A stretch of DNA of 64,000 bases. Origin: an uncultured Bacilli bacterium (GTDB lineage: Bacteria > Bacillota_I > Bacilli_A > RF39 > UBA660). The notes below the pieces were generated by a model that searched no databases, was not told where the DNA came from, and saw only the letters and a program-made list of their open reading frames with translations. The stretch spans positions 99,257 through 163,256 of the forward strand of contig CALVKA010000003.1 of the NCBI GenBank assembly GCA_944332475.1, read 5' to 3'. How positions within the stretch are numbered: the stretch's first letter is position 1; each line of letters begins with the position of its first letter. The translations under genes were made by a program, and so were the position numbers. Positions 55,637-63,619 of this stretch are shown one piece after another.

Positions 55637-57665
55637 AACAATACCCCTGATCTTCAAAGTTTTTCCATACAAGCCATTCATTAGCTTTTAAAGCAAAATG
55701 ACAAAATGCTGAATCTACATCCCATATACTTCCATTTATCATATCTGCATTTCTAGGGCATCCCCCTCCACAAGTTGCTAGAGCAGGACAATTTAAGCAT
55801 TTGTCCATATTTAATGGAGAACGTTTACTCCATTCTATAAATGTTGGATCTTGGTCTGGAAAATAATCTTTATCAAATACAGAATTATTAAATGTTTTTC
55901 TTGTTCCCATATACCCTTGACATATACCAATTTCTCCATCTGGGCTTACACTAATTTGTTCACCACAACCGGTGCAATCTGCTCTTAATAAGAGTTTATC
56001 AACGAAGCAATTTATTTTATGGCCCATACGTCGCTCATAAACATCATCATACTTTTCTTGTATAATATCTTGTACATGAAGAATGCTATCAGCAAATTCT
56101 TCTTCATATTTAGGGTCATAATAATTCAATTTGGGAATAATTGATACATGATTAAAACCTAATCCTTTTATTTTTAAATCTTTTAATAGAAAATCAATTG
56201 TTTCATCTACATGTTTTATAGCAAAAGGGCTCATTACACAAGAAATAGAAGGTTCTACTCCATGTTTTCTTAGTAAATTTAATCCTCGAATCGTTCTATC
56301 AAAACTTCCTTTGTTGTCATAATCTATTCTATTATAATCATGAACTTCTTTAATGCCATCTAAAGATAAGGAAACTAATACATCATATTTTTTTAACGTA
56401 GCTGCTATTTCATCAGTTATTAATGTACCATTGGTAATAATTACTTTATCTATGTCATGGTTTATTAATCCATTTTGTTTGCATTCTTCTAGATACTTTA
56501 AACCATATTCAATTATTTCCCAATTTGCTAATGGTTCCCCTCCGTAAAATACAATAGAAGGGTTAGCTTTTAATTTACTTCTCTTAAGTATTTGAATGTA
56601 TTTATCTATAGCAGCTTTCATTACTTCTTTCGTCATATTCTGTCTTTTGTAATCTTGGCACATACCGCCCTCAATAAAACAATACTTACACTTTAAATTA
56701 CAAAAATCTGTTAAATGTAAAACCATTACTCGGATATTAACACCTTGAAAAATGGCTGGTTTTATACTATCAATAATTTCTTTTTCGTCGTAATTTTTAT
56801 CCACCACAATCTCTGCTTGTTTTAATGCATCAAAAATTGTTTTTACTTTGTTTTCAGCTTCGTTATAACCGTCTGGCTTAGCTATGATTTCTTTTATTTT
56901 TGATTCAAAATTTTTTTCAAAATAGACTGTGTCCATTGTTAAAGCATTATAGGCACAAATATCATTTCCTTTATAATAAAAATGAGCAAACTTTGAAAGT
57001 TTATAATTATTCTTTTTCTTTGTTTCCATAATCATTCTCCTTATCATCTCGTCAAGACTTATTTTTTTGTCTATATAAAGTTTCACTAGTTTTTCTGCTT
57101 TTTTTATTTCTTCTGAATTAAAGTGATAGGTATTATGTAAATATATATAATCTGGAAAAAGATATTTTATGATAGGACTTACTATTAATTCACTAATTCT
57201 CCATATACTCATATCATCATAGTAATTATTTGATTGTTGTAGTGCGTAATAATAATAAAAGTGAATTAATTCATGTGTAGTAATATTATAAAACCTTAGT
57301 TTTGATGCATTGGTTGGTAATAAAAAACTTAATTTATCAATATTACGTGTAAATAATGGTGTAATGCAAACGTTGGCATAAATAGTCTTAGAAATTTTAA
57401 CCTCAAACAGTTTCTCTAATTTTTTCTCAACACCATATTTTTCTTCGTTCCACCAGCTTTTATAATCAGCTATACTATCATTTATGGTGTTTTCGTATTT
57501 TTTATGAGTTTGTCTCGCTATTCTATCAATATCTTTTTCACAGGTAATTTCTTTAAAAATGGGAACGTTTTGGCAAAAATATTCCCATGTTTTTTTTTGC
57601 TCCTTAAAAGTTATCTTTAAAGATTCAACATATTGATTAGAAAAATTAGCACTAATTTTTAACAA
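55626..57665 (-). CDS. Radical SAM/SPASM peptide maturase with N-terminal HExxH domain
   Basis: A 679-residue multidomain enzyme. Residues 1-190 carry THELIHFYYYY (HELIH at 131-135), a zinc-metallopeptidase-like helix. Residues 205-295 (KFAHFYYKGNDICAYNALTMD...) resemble the N-terminal segment of peptide-modifying radical SAM proteins. The radical SAM core starts at CNLKCKYC (322-329) with FYGGEPLANW. The SPASM region has CTGCGEQISVSPDG...IC and CLNCPALATCGGGCP. Such enzymes crosslink or epimerise ribosomal peptides. The start is TTG 57665 with GGAGG eight bases upstream, 20 bases after the peptide gene. Confidence 0.88.
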   Translation of the reverse strand: MLKISANFSNQYVESLKITFKEQKKTWEYFCQNVPIFKEITCEKDIDRIARQTHKKYENTINDSIADYKSWWNEEKYGVEKKLEKLFEVKISKTIYANVCITPLFTRNIDKLSFLLPTNASKLRFYNITTHELIHFYYYYALQQSNNYYDDMSIWRISELIVSPIIKYLFPDYIYLHNTYHFNSEEIKKAEKLVKLYIDKKISLDEMIRRMIMETKKKNNYKLSKFAHFYYKGNDICAYNALTMDTVYFEKNFESKIKEIIAKPDGYNEAENKVKTIFDALKQAEIVVDKNYDEKEIIDSIKPAIFQGVNIRVMVLHLTDFCNLKCKYCFIEGGMCQDYKRQNMTKEVMKAAIDKYIQILKRSKLKANPSIVFYGGEPLANWEIIEYGLKYLEECKQNGLINHDIDKVIITNGTLITDEIAATLKKYDVLVSLSLDGIKEVHDYNRIDYDNKGSFDRTIRGLNLLRKHGVEPSISCVMSPFAIKHVDETIDFLLKDLKIKGLGFNHVSIIPKLNYYDPKYEEEFADSILHVQDIIQEKYDDVYERRMGHKINCFVDKLLLRADCTGCGEQISVSPDGEIGICQGYMGTRKTFNNSVFDKDYFPDQDPTFIEWSKRSPLNMDKCLNCPALATCGGGCPRNADMINGSIWDVDSAFCHFALKANEWLVWKNFEDQGYCYEK

Positions 57666-57685
57666 ATTTATTTCCTCCTAATCAA

Positions 57686-57784
57686 TTATTTTTTCTTTTT
57701 AGAAGCTAGTAATTTTTTAATATCTACTTCATTAGCAGATTCACAGCAATAACTTGCTGATTGTACTTTTTTTACTTTTTTCAT
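57686..57784 (-). CDS. Candidate RiPP precursor peptide, 32 residues
   Basis: ATG 57784 has a strong GGAG site (GAAAGGAG). It encodes a basic start (MKKVKKVQ), a core-like SASYCCES, then a short helix (NEVDIKKLLAS) and a Lys tail. It has two adjacent Cys, with Ser, Tyr and Thr-poor surroundings. The gene lies 20 bases upstream of the SPASM maturase and has no other visible role. I recognise no named precursor family; the assignment as substrate is by position and composition. Confidence 0.72.
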   Translation of the reverse strand: MKKVKKVQSASYCCESANEVDIKKLLASKKKK

Positions 57785-57838
57785 AATTATCTCCTTTCTT
57801 GATTTAGTTTTTTGTTAATGAGATCCCTATAAACTCAT

Positions 57839-59278
57839 TTATATCCTATTAAATTCTCTTATTTTTCTTTTTGCAAGACTAGTATGTGCCTTTGATTCCC
57901 AATCATCTCGTGATCCAAATGACAAATCATCTGTTATTATTCTAACTCTATCTTTATTTTGTAAAGTGTAGTCTATTGGAACAACTTCATCATTCACAAA
58001 TGCACCAACCATTGTGTTACCAATATCTGTGCTAAGTTGATAGGCAAAATCAATTGGTGTAGATCCTTTTGGCAATTCAAGAATTTCTCCCTTCGTTGTA
58101 TATGCATAAATTTTGTCAGCAAATAACTCTGATTTAACTTGTCTTACAAATTCTTGATTATCTCCAAACATAGCATCCATTTCTAGTAGAGAATTAAAAA
58201 ATTGAAATTTATCTTTTAAGTCTTGCTGCATCACAACTCTTGCATTTCCTTTTTCTGCATCCCAATAGGCAGTTAATCCGAATGAGGCTATCTTATCCAT
58301 TTCAAATGTTCTAATTTGAGTTTGTACTAGTCTATCTTCTGGGCCAAATACTGTAGTATGTAATGACTGGTACATATTTGTTTTGGGATTACAGATATAA
58401 TCTTTAAACTTACCATTTACTGGATGATAGATTGAATGTATGATTCCTAATGTTCTATAACAATTATCTATTTCATCTACCATTATTTTTATTGACAACA
58501 AATCATGAATATCTGATATTTTATGTCCCTCATTTAATCTTTTATATATTCCATATATATTTTTTGTTCTCACTTTTATTTCATTTGGAATTCTTCTATC
58601 GCTTAAAAAATTTCTAATTGTAGATAGCATCTCTTTTAAACAATCAGCACTATCTTCTTCAACTCTTAATTTTTTCTCTTTTATTTTTTCATACATGTCT
58701 GGTCTTAAATATTGTAATGATAAATCTTCTAATTCTGATTTAATTCTATAAGCTCCAATATAATATGCAAGTGGTACAAATATTTCCATGGTTTCTAAAG
58801 CATTTTCTTCTTGTTTAAACCTACTTTTAAATTGCAGAGTTCTCATATTATGGAGTCTATCCGCAAGTTTAATAATAATGATTCTCACATCTTCTGTAAT
58901 TCCAGTAATTATTTTTCTAGTATTTGCATAATTTTGTTCTTGTTTAGAAGAAAAGTTCATCTTTGCTAGCTTAGTAACACCAGCTACTAAATTTGCAATA
59001 TCTTGGTTAAAATCATGTGCTATATCCTCTTTTGATATTTCTGTATCTTCTAATGTATCATGAAGCAAACCAGCACATACTGTATCTCGATCGGCATGTA
59101 GTTCCGCCAGTATATATGCCACATTTAATGGATGACTAATATAAGGTTCTCCACTTTGACGAAATTGTCCACTATGTAAATCTTCTGCATATTCATAAGC
59201 TTTTTTTACAAATCCGATCTCTTCTGGATTATATTCTTCCAGAAGATTAATTAAGTCTTGTAAAGTAATATTATTCAT
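57839..59278 (-). CDS. Rel/SpoT-type protein, truncated after TGS, synthetase site altered
   Basis: A 479-residue protein; Firmicutes Rel has about 735. The HD hydrolase domain is intact (GLLHDTLEDT, HD at 73-74). The synthetase domain keeps VRTKNIYGIYKRL, DIHDLLSIKIMV and NPKTNMYQSLHTTV, but the catalytic Glu of the usual EVQIRT is Gln319 (LVQTQIRT), and AAHW reads TAYW. A TGS domain follows (about 385-447, PKGSTPIDFAYQLSTDIG), then the chain ends; helical, zinc-finger and ACT domains are absent. It may only degrade (p)ppGpp. ATG 59278 with GGAGGGG is chosen. Confidence 0.88.
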   Translation of the reverse strand: MNNITLQDLINLLEEYNPEEIGFVKKAYEYAEDLHSGQFRQSGEPYISHPLNVAYILAELHADRDTVCAGLLHDTLEDTEISKEDIAHDFNQDIANLVAGVTKLAKMNFSSKQEQNYANTRKIITGITEDVRIIIIKLADRLHNMRTLQFKSRFKQEENALETMEIFVPLAYYIGAYRIKSELEDLSLQYLRPDMYEKIKEKKLRVEEDSADCLKEMLSTIRNFLSDRRIPNEIKVRTKNIYGIYKRLNEGHKISDIHDLLSIKIMVDEIDNCYRTLGIIHSIYHPVNGKFKDYICNPKTNMYQSLHTTVFGPEDRLVQTQIRTFEMDKIASFGLTAYWDAEKGNARVVMQQDLKDKFQFFNSLLEMDAMFGDNQEFVRQVKSELFADKIYAYTTKGEILELPKGSTPIDFAYQLSTDIGNTMVGAFVNDEVVPIDYTLQNKDRVRIITDDLSFGSRDDWESKAHTSLAKRKIREFNRI

Positions 59279-59297
59279 AAAACCCCTCCCCACAATC

Positions 59298-59340
59298 AAA
59301 AAAAGCATGACATCATCAAAGTGATTGTGTCATGCTTTTT
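59298..59340 (-). terminator. Terminator just upstream of the rel-like gene
   Basis: AAAAAGCATGACA / TGTCATGCTTTTT with a 15-base loop and a U-run on the minus strand, 20 bases before ATG 59278. It either ends transcription of the small frame upstream or acts as an attenuator for rel. Confidence 0.82.
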
Positions 59341-59431
59341 GCAAAGTAGTGCGCAAAAAAGAAATTATATTTATATATAATGATTTTTTCCAGCAAATAA
59401 AATGTTTTAAATAATTCTTCTTTACTCCCAT
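59330..59431 (-). CDS. Possible 33-residue basic leader peptide
   Basis: ATG 59431, preceded by AAGGAAAG, encodes MGVKKNYLKHFICWKKSLYI and a hydrophobic, Lys-ending tail; its TGA is inside the terminator stem. It could be a leader peptide controlling the terminator and the rel-like gene, a small toxin-like peptide, or chance. Confidence 0.35.
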   Translation of the reverse strand: MGVKKNYLKHFICWKKSLYINIISFLRTTLQKA

Positions 59432-59699
59432 ACTACTTTCCTTACCTTACTTCTTTCTAGATTGGTAAATGAAAAATACTAAAGTGTATATAAAAATATA
59501 TACTAACATTTCAGTATATATTTCACTACGATAACCAACCCAGCATATCTTTAAAAATGATTTATTAAATGTATTTTAGCTCTTTTTGAAAAAGATTGCA
59601 AGTAATTTTATAATAGATTTTGTTTTTATCATTTGTAAAATTAAATCCATCCTTAACTGGATTTAGTCATTCAAACTTTAATAATTGCTTTTGGTATGG
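59432..59699. other. Non-coding, AT-rich decayed stretch
   Basis: No plausible gene on either strand. It includes one divergent copy of a dispersed repeat at about 59545-59610 (TAGCTCTTTTTGAAAAAGATTGCAAGT-like). Confidence 0.5.
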
Positions 59700-59930
59700 T
59701 TATCTTAATTTTTTTATGATTCCACTTTCATTTGGTATTTCATCAGTTTTGCATCGCATAAGTAGTAAATTAGCTTTTTTAAATATACTGTTTTTCAGTT
59801 CATCATTATGCACTTGTTGTTTATTTGCATTATTAAAAGGATTATGATATCCTCCATCCACTTCAATAGCTAATCGATATTCCTTAGTTACTTTGTTTAT
59901 AATCAAAAAATCTACGTGTGTATTATTATT
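59700..59930 (-). pseudogene. DUF2726-like domain fragment
   Basis: The frame encodes NNNTHVDFLIINKVTKEYRL, then AIEVDGGYHN, DELKNSIFKKANLLLMRC and ends IPNESGIIKKLR. This matches the core of the DUF2726 domain (VDFLI...AIEVDG..H...D..K), a restriction-endonuclease-like fold. There is no normal start; upstream it runs into the glycosylase remnant, so it is a broken piece. Confidence 0.6.
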
Positions 59931-59934
59931 CTTT

Positions 59935-60345
59935 TTATTTTGATATTTTTTTCTTTAATGTTTCAAATATTGGAATATTTGCTTTATGACTTTTTGGTGA
60001 TATAGGGTCCGGATGATAAATTGGTAAAATCTGGTAATTATTTATTTGATGTATATTGCCCACTATATCTTGAAACTTTTTAAATTTAAAGTTTAATAAA
60101 TTTCTAGTAGGAAGTTCCCCTAAATAATAATTAACTTTGGTTGCAGTATTTCTAATTGTTTTAACATAATTTGTTTACAGTTGTTTGAACAAGTTTTCAG
60201 TTTTTTTCTTTCTAGTGGATAACATTTTACGGATTCTAAAAAAATCGTTTCAAAGATATCTTTATTTATGATATCTATTTTTGTGTCTTCTGGTAATATC
60301 ACTCTGCTAGTTACATTTTTATAATCTTTATAATTTATTCCTTTT
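59935..60345 (-). pseudogene. Degraded paralogue of the UDG-fusion gene
   Basis: Read leftward it shows INYKDYKNVTSRVILPEDTK, then KDIFETIFLESVKCYPLERK, KLKTC, IMLKQLEILQPKLIII, a one-base deletion near 60118, then LGELPTRNLLNFKF, PIYHPDPISPKSHKANIPIF and a TAA at 59937-59935. Compared with the intact gene at 31.1 kb, about 100 residues are deleted between EDTK and KDIFET, including GEAP motif A, and one base is lost. It is not functional. Confidence 0.82.
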
Positions 60346-60351
60346 TGATAA

Positions 60352-60387
60352 AAATAAATTTAGAAACAAAAGGTTCTAAATCTATTT
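60352..60387 (-). terminator. Hairpin, probable terminator
   Basis: AAATAAATTTAGAA / TTCTAAATCTATTT with one mismatch over an eight-base loop, followed on the minus strand by UUUUUAUC. It lies about 210 bases downstream of the pRiA4b ORF-3-like gene. Confidence 0.55.
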
Positions 60388-60429
60388 AATATTATATTAT
60401 TGTATTTCTATATTTTGATTTTTTGTGTG

Positions 60430-60500
60430 ACAATAAGTAGTATCTTTTAAAAATTGCTGCCTTGTTGTGTATGTTAGTTCTCTTTTCAAAAAAAATAGGG
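60430..60500. repeat. Dispersed repeat, copy 2
   Basis: ATCTTTTAAAAAT, then CCTTGTTGTGTATGTTAGTTC. Related copies are at about 59545-59610 and 61447-61530. The stretch between the hairpin at 60387 and the gene ending at 60597 holds nothing else. Confidence 0.5.
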
Positions 60501-60596
60501 CTCTATCCTAAAATAGTCCCCCTATAAAAATGAATTAACATTTTTCCTTGTATAGATATATTTTATTCTTCTCATGAAAGACATTTTTTACTTGTT

Positions 60597-61193
60597 TTAT
60601 TCACCGATTTCATATTTGTATTTTATTTCAGATATTATTCCTTTTAATAGTATATTGTTACTTTTGATATCAAAATCTCTATAATCATACTTAATCTTTC
60701 TTTCATAGCCTGCTGTAAAATTATAATTTGAATATCCTTTTTTATCAATATCATCAACAATCTCTTTTAATTCAAAATCACTTATATCATCAATCATACC
60801 TCTTCCAGCTCCGTCAATAATGTAAGGATAGTGGCGTCCTGCTCCTCTTTCTAAATTTCTACATTCTAAATAAGTGATTTTAAATGTTGTTGTAGATCCA
60901 AAATCATATTGCATCTCTAACTTATCTTGTTCTTTTAATTCTAGTTTGCTTAAACTTGTAATTGTTGCATTTATTTTTGGAATGTCACTGTAATCATCTT
61001 CTATACTAATCCAACTATCATAGATTTTATCTTTATATTTTATATCATATAAATGATATGCTAGTGAATCAAACGTTGCTAAAATCGTATACGCTAAATC
61101 TGCTACTGTTTTTGTATCAGTTATTTCAATTTTTCTCCATATTTTATTTTCTAACCCTTCTATTACAACCTTAAATGTTAATACTTTAGTCAT
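60597..61193 (-). CDS. Plasmid pRiA4b ORF-3-like protein
   Basis: A 198-residue protein of the pRiA4b ORF-3 family: LTFKVVIEGLENKIWRKIEI, VADLAYTILATFDS...HLYDIKY, YDFGSTTTFKITYL and an RHYPYIIDGAGRGMIDD block, which is the usual GDGWEH...CPPEDVGG region in divergent form. The function is unknown; members are common in mobile and plasmid DNA. GAGGTG precedes ATG 61193. It lies alone between decayed regions. Confidence 0.82.
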   Translation of the reverse strand: MTKVLTFKVVIEGLENKIWRKIEITDTKTVADLAYTILATFDSLAYHLYDIKYKDKIYDSWISIEDDYSDIPKINATITSLSKLELKEQDKLEMQYDFGSTTTFKITYLECRNLERGAGRHYPYIIDGAGRGMIDDISDFELKEIVDDIDKKGYSNYNFTAGYERKIKYDYRDFDIKSNNILLKGIISEIKYKYEIGE

Positions 61194-61535
61194 TCTAACA
61201 CCTCTACTTTAAATATATTTAACCCATTTACTTCTTTTTGTTGTTTTTATTTTACTCTTATTTAACAATACTGCCAAAAATATTTTTTAAAGCTTGTATT
61301 TAATTATTAAGCTAACTAATTCTTTATAAGGTATTTTTGAGGGGTTCATTAAAATATAACTATACTAATTTTGAAATTTTTATTTTTAATCAATTCTCGT
61401 TCATTTTACTATATTTTCGGTTCATGTGTTGTAGGGCGATGGGAGTCATCTTTTAAAAATATAAGATAAAAATCGATTCCTTGTGTTGTATGTTAGCTCT
61501 GTTTGATGAAGATTGCAAGTATATTTTTATTTTAA
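61194..61535. other. 342-base spacer with dispersed repeat copy 3
   Basis: No gene seen. The repeat at about 61447-61530 reads ATCTTTTAAAAAT, CCTTGTGTTGTATGTTAGCT, then GAAGATTGCAAGTAT. On the minus strand TATAGT near 61410 could be a -10 for the ORF-3-like gene. Confidence 0.5.
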
Positions 61536-63524
61536 TCATAATATATTTTGATAAATTAAAAGTTTGCTCATAAAAATATCATCCAAAATTATAATTCTCA
61601 CTTTTGTTATTTTCGCCAAATAATATAATTCTTGTCTCAGTTGATCATGAAATTTTGCTGGACATATTGCACCTATAACATCAACCCTTTTATCCCTACT
61701 CATTGTCAATATTTGCTGAATCATTTCTCTACTAGCATGATCAGATAAATTTAAAACACCTGACTTAGGTCTGCTTTTCGCAATTCCAACAAAATTATAT
61801 TCTTTTTTTCCTTCATATGTAATTTTAAAATTAACATCTCCGAATTCTTGACCTTGATGTGGACTTGGTCTATAATTACCAAAGCCTATAAATAATTTCA
61901 TTATACATAAATTTGTATTATTAGTGCATATAGAGCACTCTTCATTACTGCACTTCCTACATTTTTCTTTAATCTTATTATATTTGTCTAGTTGGTCTTT
62001 AATGTTTATAATATTGATTTCCTGGATTTTTTTAAATTCCTCAATTTTTGTATAATCAAGAATCTCTCCTGATGAATATTTATGAATATTTAAATGATTA
62101 CCTTCTAAAACAAAACTGCCTTCTAACCTTATTCCAAAGTTAGTCAAAAGATAACCATTGATTTCATCTATAAATTCTCGATTTGGAAGTAGTCGTATTA
62201 TATCAACTAAATTTTTACCATATATATTATGACCTTCATCACACAAAAAAGTCGTAATATTTTCTTCACATTCCATGCAACAAATACTATCTTTTATTAA
62301 TTTTAAATTACTTCTATTACATTTTGGACAAAATAATTGTGTTTCTTCTTTGCAAATATCGCAGAAACCAAATAAAGTGGTATAAAACTTACTCTTTAAT
62401 TTGGTTTTAATAACAATAACATCTTTTTGCATTAAGAAAGATGTTTCTCCTGTATTTATATACAAAAATATATTATAACAAATATTCTCAATGAGGCTTT
62501 TCTCGTCACTACTATAATTCGTATTTGATAATATATTTCTTGATTGAAAAATATCTTTCTCTTTACAATTATTAATGTCATTAAGATAATTTATAATCCT
62601 ATTTATGCTATTTATACTCCAGTTTCTAAATTGTGTGGCGTTTACATTTTTTGTTAAATAAATTTTACCTGATTTACAATTTATTCCTAGTGTGCTTTTA
62701 GTACTATCATCTAATTGTTCATCCAAAAAAGTATTTGACATATCGTAACTGCTTACACCGTCTTGATATATCTTTTTTTTAGTTAATTCATCATCCGCAA
62801 TTATTATTTTAGTAACTTCTTCGTCAGTTGCATCTGGCTTTATAAAAGTACCTTTTTTAATTTTTCCATTAAACACTTCATTAATTAACTTTTTGGTAAT
62901 TTTTATGTTATATAAAGATACATTTAAAATATTAGAAAATAAGTTTAAAAGCTTATTTTGAATATCATTTGGACAATTTTTTATTGCTAAAAAATTGTTT
63001 TTTAAATTTACCCACACAAAGCAATCTTTTAATTCATATATATAATCGGGTTCATCCGAATCATTAATATATGTGTACTTACTTAAATATGTAAAAGAAA
63101 ACTCAAATGTATTATCTCTTATCTCCATTATATTTTTTAAAGTAAGGGATTTGAATTTAGAATCTTCAAAATAGTGAAGTCCAGCTAATTTATTTTCTAT
63201 TTTTTTATTTATTTCATCGCTATTTATTTCACTTAACCCACTATTTAAAAAAGTAAAAATAGTAAATCCTGGTTTTAGACCATACCTATATTGTTCATAT
63301 GTTTCATCAATATCATTTGAACTAATAATATTGCTCTTATCAATTATTTTTATTAACTGACTTCTATTTAATTTTTTTAATGTTTCATAGCATTTTTTTG
63401 AGTCTAAATTGAATTCCTGTTTTATAATTTCTATTAATTGTTCTTCATTAATTTTGTTAACTATTAGGCTTCGTATACCGTCAAGTCTAATTAATTCTAA
63501 TTTTGTTTTATCACTTTTAATCAT
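61536..63524 (-). CDS. Large zinc-ribbon protein with C-terminal nuclease-like domain
   Basis: A 662-residue protein of no family I can name. Residues 1-340 are unassigned. Two Cys-rich modules follow: CDIC...CPKC...CCMEC...C (388-428) and CRKC...C..C......C (522-540). The C-terminus (about 550-655) has the order of a PD-(D/E)XK fold: GQEFGDVNFKI (Glu560, Asp563), strand YNFVGIAKS (Lys583, with Ile-Ala instead of Glu-x before it), helix, VDVIGAICP, helix, RIIILDD. It sits downstream of hsdR, so a restriction or defence role is plausible. The ribosome site before ATG 63524 is weak. Confidence 0.62.
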   Translation of the reverse strand: MIKSDKTKLELIRLDGIRSLIVNKINEEQLIEIIKQEFNLDSKKCYETLKKLNRSQLIKIIDKSNIISSNDIDETYEQYRYGLKPGFTIFTFLNSGLSEINSDEINKKIENKLAGLHYFEDSKFKSLTLKNIMEIRDNTFEFSFTYLSKYTYINDSDEPDYIYELKDCFVWVNLKNNFLAIKNCPNDIQNKLLNLFSNILNVSLYNIKITKKLINEVFNGKIKKGTFIKPDATDEEVTKIIIADDELTKKKIYQDGVSSYDMSNTFLDEQLDDSTKSTLGINCKSGKIYLTKNVNATQFRNWSINSINRIINYLNDINNCKEKDIFQSRNILSNTNYSSDEKSLIENICYNIFLYINTGETSFLMQKDVIVIKTKLKSKFYTTLFGFCDICKEETQLFCPKCNRSNLKLIKDSICCMECEENITTFLCDEGHNIYGKNLVDIIRLLPNREFIDEINGYLLTNFGIRLEGSFVLEGNHLNIHKYSSGEILDYTKIEEFKKIQEINIINIKDQLDKYNKIKEKCRKCSNEECSICTNNTNLCIMKLFIGFGNYRPSPHQGQEFGDVNFKITYEGKKEYNFVGIAKSRPKSGVLNLSDHASREMIQQILTMSRDKRVDVIGAICPAKFHDQLRQELYYLAKITKVRIIILDDIFMSKLLIYQNIL

Positions 63525-63556
63525 ACTACACTACCACACCTTCATTGCATTAACAA

Positions 63557-63600
63557 AAAAACGCAGTACAAAACTATTAAGCCTATACTAGCGCTTTCTC
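63557..63600 (-). terminator. Possible terminator after hsdR
   Basis: On the minus strand CGCTAGTA can pair with TACTGCG (one bulge), followed by seven U, between hsdR and the zinc-ribbon gene. Confidence 0.4.
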
Positions 63601-63619
63601 AACTATATAATAACACATT

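Noticed and set aside
59620..59847. Rightward 75-codon frame
   Set aside because: Antisense to the DUF2726-like fragment, which has the recognisable protein sequence.
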